Origin: a bacterium
Lineage (GTDB): Bacteria; ARS69
Length of the DNA stretch: 7,521 nt
Assembly (NCBI GenBank): GCA_025774865.1
Contig: JALGZO010000469.1
Location: 1 to 7,521 of the forward strand
Direction: 5' to 3'
Each line of letters begins with the position of its first letter. Position 1 is the stretch's first letter. The notes beneath the pieces are model-generated. The model saw only the letters and a list, made by a program, of their open reading frames with translations, had not been told where the DNA came from and did no database searches. The translations under genes were made by a program, and so were the position numbers. This document shows positions 1 to 5,057 of the stretch, one piece after another.

Positions 1-637
1 GGGTGCCGTCACCGTAAACGCTGATCGGCCCGTTGCTGATCGCCTGCTCCACGAACCGCGGTACGACCATCCCGTAACGGCCACGTTGCCGGGGACCGCA
101 GGTGTTGAAGATGCGAACGATCGTCACCGGGAGATCGCGCTCTTCGTGGTATCCGATTCCGAGAATCTCGTCGACCGCCTTGGCGGTGGAATAGCTCCAG
201 CGGTGAATCGTGGGAGGTCCGAGGAGCCGGTCGGCGGTCTCGTGGAACGGTACGTCCATCGATTTTCCGTAGATCTCGGACGTCGAGAACAGAATGACCT
301 TCGTGCCATGGCGGTCCGCTGCTTCGAGGACGTTCTCGGTTCCGCGCACGTTGACTCGCATCGAGTAGAGAGGATTCTCGATGATGTACTTCACTCCGAC
401 GGCCGCCGCGAGGTGCAGCACGACGTCCGCTTCGCGCACCAGCTCCTCGACGATGTCGAGGTCCAGCACGGAGAGATAGACGGCACGGAACCCCGGCTTA
501 CCGACGTGATGAGCCAGGTTGTCACGCCGGCCGGTCGACAGGTCGTCGAGCACCGTGACGTGGTTCCCGTTCGCGATGAGTCGATCCGTCAGGTGCGAAC
601 CAATGAAGCCGGCGCCGCCGGTCACGAGAACGTGCAT
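1..637 (-). CDS. NAD-dependent nucleotide-sugar epimerase/dehydratase (extended SDR family), C-terminus cut by window edge
   Basis: A cytoplasmic enzyme acting on a nucleotide-linked sugar. The 212 visible residues form the N-terminal NAD-binding Rossmann part of an extended SDR. The protein begins MHVLVTGGAGFIGSH, giving the TGGAGFIG dinucleotide loop at 6-13. Asp31 ends the second strand, where the NAD ribose is normally bound. STSEIYG follows at 118-124 and the catalytic pair in YSTAK at Tyr149 and Lys153. RIFNTCGPRQRGRYGMVVP at 175-193 lines the sugar pocket in this family, and the frame is still open at VYGDGT. About 100 residues are missing, so the end is unknown. The start is an ATG at 637-635 with AAGGAAGGA at 654-646, eight bases upstream. 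The gene lies 124 bases downstream of the UDP-glucuronate decarboxylase on the same strand and is a diverged paralogue of it. Relatives are variously annotated as UDP-glucose 4-epimerase or GDP-mannose 4,6-dehydratase. The exact substrate cannot be read from the sequence; membership of the superfamily is secure. Confidence 0.93.
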   Translation of the reverse strand, partial: MHVLVTGGAGFIGSHLTDRLIANGNHVTVLDDLSTGRRDNLAHHVGKPGFRAVYLSVLDLDIVEELVREADVVLHLAAAVGVKYIIENPLYSMRVNVRGTENVLEAADRHGTKVILFSTSEIYGKSMDVPFHETADRLLGPPTIHRWSYSTAKAVDEILGIGYHEERDLPVTIVRIFNTCGPRQRGRYGMVVPRFVEQAISNGPISVYGDGT

Positions 638-761
638 GAAACCGTTCCTTCCTTTGCCTCGGCCAGACTCCTCGGGACCGGGCTCCCCCTGCCGGGGGAA
701 CTCGCCCGCTTCTCCATCGGCTTCTCGGGGCGCCCGCCCGAGCCTTCCGAGCCCTCTGGGC
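638..761 (-). repeat. Intergenic region with three tandem GC-rich hairpins between the two sugar-nucleotide genes
   Basis: This 124-base gap follows the UXS stop codon and contains three perfect inverted repeats. They are GAGCCC/GGGCTC at 749-754 and 758-763 (loop 3, overlapping the stop codon), CTCGGG/CCCGAG at 724-729 and 737-742 (loop 7), and TCCCCC/GGGGGA at 684-689 and 694-699 (loop 4). None is followed by a T-run on the minus strand, so they are not classic intrinsic terminators. They may act as 3' stabilisers or attenuators that set different levels of the two gene products. The last 17 bases hold the ribosome binding site of the downstream gene. I saw no convincing separate promoter. 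The repeats are seen directly; the role is inference. Confidence 0.5.
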
Positions 762-1694
762 TCAGTACCCCGCCGCCCGGAAGAACTCGATCGTCTGACG
801 AAGGCCTTCCTTCAGCGAGACCCGGGGTTCCCACCCGAGCTTCTCCTTCGCGTGGGAGATGTCCGGCTGGCGCACCTTCGGGTCGTCCGTAGGCAGCGGC
901 TCGTAGGTGAGCGTCGACTTCGACCCCGTCAGCCTCAAGACCTCCTCGGCGAACTGCTGGATCGTCATCTCCGCCGGATTCCCCACGTTACACGGCTCGC
1001 TCAGATCGGAGAGGAGAAGCCGGTAGATCCCCTCGATCAAGTCGGATACGAAGCAGAACGAGCGCGTCTGCGTACCGTCGCCGAAGATCGTGAGCGGCTT
1101 GCCCGCGAGCGCCTGGGTGATGAAGGCCGGGACGACCCGGCCGTCGTTCGCGCGCATGCGTGGGCCGAAGGTGTTGAAGATGCGCACGATCTTCGTGTCC
1201 ACACCGTGGGAGCGATGGTACGCCATCGTCAAGGCCTCACCGAAGCGTTTTGCTTCGTCGTACACGCCGCGCGGGCCGATCGGGTTCACATTCCCCCAAT
1301 AATCCTCCTTCTGAGGGTGAATCAGGGGGTCACCGTACACTTCGGACGAGGAGGCGATCAGGAACCGCGAGCCCTTTTCCCGGGCCAAGCCGAGGGCCTT
1401 GTGGGTCCCCAGCGCGCCCACTTTGAGGGTCTGGATGGGCAGCTCCAGATAGTCGATCGGTGACGCCGGCGACGCGAAGTGCAGGAGAGCGTCCAGCGGA
1501 CCCGAGAGGAAGATGTACTCGGTCACGTCGTGCTTGATGAACTGGTACCTCGGGTTTCCCGAGAGATGCTCGACGTTCCGGATGTTGCCAGTGACGAGAT
1601 TGTCGAGGCCGATGACCTCGTGCCCCTCGGCCAGCAGCCGATCGCAGAGATGGGAGCCGAGGAACCCGGCCGCGCCGGTCACCATGACTCGCAA
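762..1694 (-). CDS. UDP-glucuronate decarboxylase (UDP-xylose synthase, UXS type)
   Basis: Converts UDP-glucuronate to UDP-xylose with bound NAD+ by oxidation at C4, decarboxylation and re-reduction, in the cytoplasm; UDP-xylose feeds glycan synthesis. The 310 residues match the usual bacterial UXS length. TGAAGFLG at 6-13 is the NAD loop, followed by GLDNLVTG at 29-36. HFASPASP at 72-79 and the SSSEVYGDP run at 115-123 (Glu118) are hallmarks of UXS proteins. The catalytic pair is in YDEAK, Tyr145 and Lys149. [19 protein letters not shown] spans 171-189, and [15 protein letters not shown] at 205-219 is also typical. The C-terminal substrate lobe includes NVGNP at 236-240, [11 protein letters not shown] at 270-280 and LGWEP at 286-290. 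The start is a TTG: it gives the family-like MRVMVTG opening and sits six bases after a strong AGGAGGG. An in-frame ATG three codons later is too far from that site and too close to the NAD loop. The neighbouring sugar epimerase downstream supports a polysaccharide precursor operon. Confidence 0.95.
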   Translation of the reverse strand: MRVMVTGAAGFLGSHLCDRLLAEGHEVIGLDNLVTGNIRNVEHLSGNPRYQFIKHDVTEYIFLSGPLDALLHFASPASPIDYLELPIQTLKVGALGTHKALGLAREKGSRFLIASSSEVYGDPLIHPQKEDYWGNVNPIGPRGVYDEAKRFGEALTMAYHRSHGVDTKIVRIFNTFGPRMRANDGRVVPAFITQALAGKPLTIFGDGTQTRSFCFVSDLIEGIYRLLLSDLSEPCNVGNPAEMTIQQFAEEVLRLTGSKSTLTYEPLPTDDPKVRQPDISHAKEKLGWEPRVSLKEGLRQTIEFFRAAGY

Positions 1695-1700
1695 TCATCA

Positions 1701-1707
1701 CCCTCCT
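1701..1707 (-). promoter_or_regulatory. Ribosome binding site that fixes the TTG start of the UXS gene
   Basis: On the minus strand AGGAGGG is followed by TGATGA and then TTG at 1694-1692, a spacing of six bases. The next in-frame ATG (1685-1683) would be about 15 bases away. A nearer ATG at 1698-1696 is out of frame. This makes TTG the best-supported initiation codon. Confidence 0.7.
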
Positions 1708-1736
1708 GCCGGAGAAAAGCGCTGGCGGGACTGCGG

Positions 1737-1765
1737 AGCATAGCCGGGATCGGGAGGACCCGCAA
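1737..1765 (-). promoter_or_regulatory. Candidate sigma70-type promoter for the UXS gene
   Basis: On the minus strand a -35-like TTGCGG (1765-1760) is separated by exactly 17 bases from a -10-like TATGCT (1742-1737). This would place the transcript start near 1730 and give a leader of about 36 bases with a good ribosome binding site. The matches are 3 of 6 and 4 of 6 to consensus, so it is only a candidate, but the position and spacing are right. The organism's own promoter consensus is unknown. Confidence 0.35.
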
Positions 1766-1788
1766 GACGGCCCCGGCCGACTTTCGGC

Positions 1789-1818
1789 TTGCGTGGCCGG
1801 ACCTCGCAGCCTTGAAAT
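1789..1818 (+). promoter_or_regulatory. Weak candidate promoter for the YqeY-domain gene
   Basis: TTGCGT at 1789-1794 and TGAAAT at 1813-1818 are 18 bases apart and about 40 bases upstream of the ATG. The element lies next to a dyad, CCGGCC at 1773-1778 and GGCCGG at 1795-1800. The score is poor and this is the best I could find in the interval, not a firm call. Confidence 0.25.
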
Positions 1819-1856
1819 GGGGGCGAACCGGCCGTCAACCGCCCCGGAGGGACCCC

Positions 1857-2306
1857 ATGTCGATCTTCGACGAGATCACGTCCCAGATGAAGGACGCCCT
1901 GAAATCGAAGGATTCGCTTAGGCTGTCGGCTCTCCGCAACATCCGCGCATCCTTCCTCCACGAAATGAAGAAGGACAACTCGAAGGAGCTCGCGGACGAG
2001 ATCTGCGTACAGATTCTCCGTCGGCTGGAGAAGCAGAGGAAGGAGAGCATCGCGGCGTTCGAGCAGGGCGGACGCGACGAGCAGGCGGCGGCGGAGCGGT
2101 CCGAGCTCTCGATCGTCCAGGAGTTCCTGCCGAGCCTGGCCGACGAGGAGACCACGCGGGCATGGGTGAAGGAGGCCGTCGAGGCGGTCGGCGCCTCGAG
2201 CCCGAAGGACATCGGTTCGGTCATGGGCAAGCTCATGGGCTCGCACAAGGGTGAGGTCGACGGGGCGCTCGCGAACCGGATCCTGCGGCAAGTTCTGGCG
2301 GAGTGA
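1857..2306 (+). CDS. yqeY: GatB/YqeY-domain protein
   Basis: A small cytoplasmic protein of 149 residues, the usual length for stand-alone YqeY proteins (about 147-150). The family shares the helical domain found at the C-terminus of the GatB subunit of tRNA-dependent amidotransferase, and an interaction with tRNA or charged tRNA is proposed but not proven. Visible family landmarks are SLRLSALRNIRASFLHEMK at 21-39, an ILRRLEKQRKESIAAFEQGGR segment at about 53-73, and AERSELSIVQEFLPSLADEE at about 80-99. The closing SVMGKLMGSHKGEVDGALANRIL segment (about 122-144) carries the conserved GKLM and KG-DG signature. The start ATG is preceded by GGAGGG at 1846-1851 with a five-base gap; reading further upstream in frame would run into the divergent promoter region. 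The gene is not next to rpsU, its common partner elsewhere. It is divergent from the UXS gene and ends six bases from the convergent sulfoxide reductase gene. Confidence 0.92.
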   Translation: MSIFDEITSQMKDALKSKDSLRLSALRNIRASFLHEMKKDNSKELADEICVQILRRLEKQRKESIAAFEQGGRDEQAAAERSELSIVQEFLPSLADEETTRAWVKEAVEAVGASSPKDIGSVMGKLMGSHKGEVDGALANRILRQVLAE

Positions 2307-2312
2307 CGCTCT

Positions 2313-2795
2313 TCAGGCGTTCGCGTACTTCTCCCCGAGCCACCGACAGATTCCCTCCAGACCATCGACGTCCGCGGAGCCGAAAGCCCCGAGGGTGCGC
2401 GAGTCCACGTCCAGCACCGCCATGAGACTTCCGCCGGGGCGAACCACCGGCACGACGATCTCGGAGCGAGTGTGTTCGTCGCACGCGATGTGTCCCGGAA
2501 ACTCCCGCACGTCAGCGACGACGACCGTCCTCATCTGGGCCGCGCAGGTCCCACAGACGCCACGGCCGGACTCGATCCTCTGGCATCCCAGCGTCCCCTG
2601 GTAGGGTCCGACGACGAGAAGGTCCGCGTCGGTCACCCGGTAGAACCCGGTCCAGTCGAAGTGGTCGAACGCGTGGTGGAGCTCGGAGGCGACGGTCGCC
2701 ATGGCCGCGACCCAGTCGGTCTCGCCGTCCAGCAGCAGCTCGAGCCGCGCGAGGGCGTCGGCATAGACCCGTGCCCGCTCGGAAACGCCTCTCAT
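2313..2795 (-). CDS. msrC: Free methionine-(R)-sulfoxide reductase (fRMsr, GAF-fold, MsrC/YebR family)
   Basis: Reduces free L-methionine-(R)-sulfoxide to methionine in the cytoplasm, normally with thioredoxin, as part of repair after oxidative stress. The 160-residue product is a single GAF domain. The DWTGFYRV motif at 47-54 corresponds to the family's NW-GFY segment. The three cysteines of the family are all present: Cys71 in TLGCQRI, Cys81 in GRGVCGT and Cys105 in FPGHIACD; the last aligns with the catalytic residue (Cys118 in E. coli). SEIVVPVV at 111-118 and AVLDVDS at 126-132 complete the signature. Cys84 is an additional cysteine where relatives often have alanine. The ATG at 2795-2793 is chosen because the motifs begin at the expected distance and no plausible start lies just upstream, although its ribosome binding site is weak. 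The gene stands alone: it is divergent from the acyl-CoA dehydrogenase gene and convergent with yqeY. Confidence 0.93.
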   Translation of the reverse strand: MRGVSERARVYADALARLELLLDGETDWVAAMATVASELHHAFDHFDWTGFYRVTDADLLVVGPYQGTLGCQRIESGRGVCGTCAAQMRTVVVADVREFPGHIACDEHTRSEIVVPVVRPGGSLMAVLDVDSRTLGAFGSADVDGLEGICRWLGEKYANA

Positions 2796-3037
2796 CCGGT
2801 CATCCGGCCCACGGTCACCTCGAGGATGGGCGGTTCCCTCCGATTGTAGCAGAGGGGGCTTTGAAGTCACGGAGGGCTCGGATTGTTCGCAGAAAGGGAA
2901 AGGGGGTACCGTGGGGGCGCCGAGGCAGTGGACCGAAAAGTACCGGGTTCGGATGCCGATACACGGGGAAACCGCCCGAGTGCGGTGCCGTGACGGCCCA
3001 CCGCCTCCCCCGTCCTTGAACGACCTTCGAGGTAGCA
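2796..3037. other. Divergent intergenic region between fRMsr and acyl-CoA dehydrogenase genes
   Basis: This 242-base stretch holds no convincing gene: short open frames here lack ribosome binding sites and family motifs. It contains the fRMsr promoter candidate. Near the acyl-CoA dehydrogenase start it also has a dyad, CGGTGCCGT at 2983-2991 against ACGG and CACCG at 2993-2996 and 2999-3003 with a two-base bulge. This could be an operator. I did not find a good plus-strand promoter. Confidence 0.5.
2843..2870 (-). promoter_or_regulatory. Candidate extended -10 promoter for the methionine sulfoxide reductase gene
   Basis: On the minus strand TACAAT (2848-2843) is preceded by TGC, forming an extended -10 element. 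A -35-like GTGACT lies at 2870-2865, 16 bases upstream. The predicted transcript start near 2836 gives a leader of about 40 bases. This is the best sigma70-like match in the window (5 of 6 at -10, 4 of 6 at -35), and it stands out from the GC-rich surroundings. Confidence 0.45.
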
Positions 3038-4966
3038 ATGACCGAGTCACCGACATCCACGCGAGACGAAGCCCGCGAGCTCGCGGAGGACTCCCGGGAA
3101 ACCGAGTGGCAATCCCCGAGCTTCGCGTCCGAGCTTTTCCTCGGACGATTCCAGCCTGATCTCATCCACGAGTTTCCGGAGCAGGACCCCCAGGACCGCG
3201 CGGAGGGTGATGCCTTCCTCGCGAAGCTCGAACAGTTTCTCAAGGAGAACGTCGACGCGGAGGCGATCGACCGCGAGGAGCAGGTACCGCCGGAGGTCAT
3301 CCGCGGACTCGTCGACCTCGGCGCGTTCTCGATGAAGATCCCGAAGGAGTACGGTGGGCTCGGCTTCTCACAGCTCAACTACAACCGGGCCGTCGCGCTG
3401 GTGGCGAGTCATTGCGCGTCGACGGCCGTCTGGATCTCGGCGCATCAATCGATCGGAGTCCCGCAACCGCTTCGAATATTCGGAACCGATGAGCAGAAGA
3501 CGCGCTTCCTCCCCCGCCTCGCCAGCGGCGCGATCTCCGGGTTCGCGCTCACGGAGCCGGAAGCCGGGAGCGATCCCGCGAACATGGCGACCACCGCGGT
3601 GCCTTCGGAGGACGGGAAGGAGTGGATTCTGAACGGGGAGAAGCTCTGGTGCACGAACGGGCTCGACGCCGACCTCCTCATCGTGATGGCGCGGACCCCG
3701 TCCAAGATGGTGAAGGGCCGGGAGCGGAAGCAGATCTCCGCGTTCATCGTCGAGACGGACGACCCTGGCGTGAAGAAGCCCCACCGCTGTCACTTCCTGG
3801 GGATCCGCGCGATCTCCAACGGCCTGATCCGGTTCGAGAACGTGCGGGTTCCGGCGGAAAACCTCCTCGGCGAAGAAGGCCGCGGGCTCAAGATCGCACT
3901 CGTCACCCTGAACACCGGGCGGCTGACCCTGCCCGCCGCGTGCACCGGCACGGCCCGCCAGTGTCTCCAGATTTCGCGCCGGTGGGCGAACGAGCGCGCC
4001 CAGTGGGGAGCGCCGATCGGGAAGCACGAGTCGGTCGGATCGATGCTCGCGTGGATGGCGTCGCACACGTTCGCGATGCAGGCGGTCTCCGATTACGCGT
4101 CGGGGCTGTCGGTGAAGCCGGGGGCGGACATCCGGCTCGAAGCCGCGATGGCGAAGCTCTTCAACTCCGAAACCTGCTCCCGGATCGCGGACATGGCGCT
4201 GCAAATCCGCGCCGGCCGTGGCTACGAGAGCGAGAAGTCCCTCGGCGACCGCGGAGAGATACCCTGGCCCGTCGAGAGAATCTTCCGCGACCAGCGCATC
4301 AACACGATCGTCGAGGGGACGTCGGAGATCCAGCGCCTGTTCATTGCCCGCGAAGCGCTCGATCCGCACCTTCAAAAGGCCGGCGCGTTGATCGCCCCCA
4401 AGAGCTCCACGTCCGAGAAGATGCAGTCGCTCGGTACCGCGATGAAGTGGTATCCGGGCTGGTACCTGTCGCTCTGGTCGCCCGCGCAGGGCTCGACCCC
4501 CGCCGGGATCCCCAGCTCACTGATGCCGCACTTGCGCTTCGTGCGGCGCAACGCGCGCAAGCTCGCCCGGTCGCTCTTCCATTCCATGGTGACGATCGGA
4601 CCCGCGCTCGAGCGACGCCAGGTCTTGCTCGGCCGCTACGTCGACATCGGTTGCGATCTGCTCGCCATTTCGGCCGCCGTCTCCCGGGCCGCGTCCAGGA
4701 CGAAGAGCGAGCCCGCGAACCACACGCCGATCGAGCTCGCCGATCACTTCAGCCGGGCGGCGCGCCGTCGCGTCAATGCGTCGTTCCGTGCGGCTCGCAG
4801 CAACGACGATCGTACGAGCAAGAAGATCGCGCGTAACGTGCTGGGCGGTCAGTACGGCTGGCTGGAGGAGGGCATTGTGCGCTCGTGTCCGGAGGACGCG
4901 CCGACCACGAACGGTGCTCCTCCAGGGGAGGACCGGCCGGCGCCGGAGCCCATCGCGTCTTCCTGA
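3038..4966 (+). CDS. Acyl-CoA dehydrogenase, VLCAD/ACAD9-like with C-terminal extension
   Basis: An FAD flavoenzyme that introduces the trans-2 double bond into acyl-CoA in fatty acid beta-oxidation and passes electrons to ETF. The N-terminal helical domain is at about 55-165, with PKEYGGLGF at 102-110. The middle beta domain carries the family signature FALTEPEAGSD at 169-179 and EKLWCTNG at 201-208. The C-terminal helical domain contains RAGRGYESE at 391-399, PVERIFRD at 411-418 and IVEGTSEIQR at 424-433, where Glu426 aligns with the catalytic base of MCAD (Glu376). About ten residues (SLGDRGEIPW, 401-410) lie between the GYG-like loop and PVER. At 642 residues it exceeds the roughly 380-residue short and medium types. 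Residues 445-615 resemble the extra helical region of VLCAD and ACAD9, including VDIGCDLLAISAAVSRA at 535-551, so long-chain substrates are likely. The Pro-rich tail (621-642) looks disordered. GAGG at 3029-3032, five bases before the ATG, supports the start. No ETF or other beta-oxidation gene is adjacent. Confidence 0.94.
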   Translation: MTESPTSTRDEARELAEDSRETEWQSPSFASELFLGRFQPDLIHEFPEQDPQDRAEGDAFLAKLEQFLKENVDAEAIDREEQVPPEVIRGLVDLGAFSMKIPKEYGGLGFSQLNYNRAVALVASHCASTAVWISAHQSIGVPQPLRIFGTDEQKTRFLPRLASGAISGFALTEPEAGSDPANMATTAVPSEDGKEWILNGEKLWCTNGLDADLLIVMARTPSKMVKGRERKQISAFIVETDDPGVKKPHRCHFLGIRAISNGLIRFENVRVPAENLLGEEGRGLKIALVTLNTGRLTLPAACTGTARQCLQISRRWANERAQWGAPIGKHESVGSMLAWMASHTFAMQAVSDYASGLSVKPGADIRLEAAMAKLFNSETCSRIADMALQIRAGRGYESEKSLGDRGEIPWPVERIFRDQRINTIVEGTSEIQRLFIAREALDPHLQKAGALIAPKSSTSEKMQSLGTAMKWYPGWYLSLWSPAQGSTPAGIPSSLMPHLRFVRRNARKLARSLFHSMVTIGPALERRQVLLGRYVDIGCDLLAISAAVSRAASRTKSEPANHTPIELADHFSRAARRRVNASFRAARSNDDRTSKKIARNVLGGQYGWLEEGIVRSCPEDAPTTNGAPPGEDRPAPEPIASS

Positions 4967-4977
4967 TTGACTCAGTC

Positions 4978-5023
4978 GTGAGAGGGCGCGGCCCGGGCGT
5001 CACCCGGGCCGCCCCTCGCTCAC
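4978..5023. terminator. Long GC-rich hairpin between convergent genes, probable bidirectional terminator
   Basis: The core is a perfect ten-base-pair stem, GCGGCCCGGG at 4988-4997 and CCCGGGCCGC at 5003-5012, with a five-base loop CGTCA. The stem extends outward with GAGGG (4982-4986) against CCCTC (5013-5017) after a one-base bulge, then GTGA against TCAC at the ends. It begins 11 bases after the acyl-CoA dehydrogenase stop and lies 34 bases beyond the stop of the opposite gene. No T-run follows on either strand, so termination may rely on the very stable stem or on Rho. The structure is seen in the sequence; the function is inferred from its position. Confidence 0.7.
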
Positions 5024-5057
5024 CGCGTCGGCCAACCGACTTGCCCGAGGCAGCTGT

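Noticed and set aside
86-892. Plus-strand open frame of 268 codons
   Set aside because: It is antisense to the clear SDR epimerase and UXS coding sequences and ends in Pro/Ser/Arg low-complexity sequence.
519-1463. Plus-strand open frame of 314 codons across the sugar-nucleotide genes
   Set aside because: It spans parts of two well-supported minus-strand genes and the gap between them. Its product is Arg-rich with no motif.
2907-2945. Two GTACCG copies in the intergenic region as a direct repeat
   Set aside because: Six bases occurring twice in 40 is easily chance in this composition, and no further copies or flanking symmetry were seen.
2771-3019. Possible small protein of 82 codons in the divergent intergenic region
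   Set aside because: It starts inside the fRMsr gene, has no ribosome binding site, has basic low-complexity composition, and covers the fRMsr promoter candidate.
3368-4375. Long antisense open frame (335 codons) within the acyl-CoA dehydrogenase gene
   Set aside because: Its translation is Arg/Pro/Asp-rich low-complexity sequence without family motifs, as expected from a GC-rich gene read backwards. The plus-strand frame has complete family signatures.
3622-4836. Second plus-strand open frame (404 codons) overlapping the acyl-CoA dehydrogenase
   Set aside because: It is a frame-shifted shadow rich in Arg and Ala with no recognisable motif, and the true frame is intact throughout.
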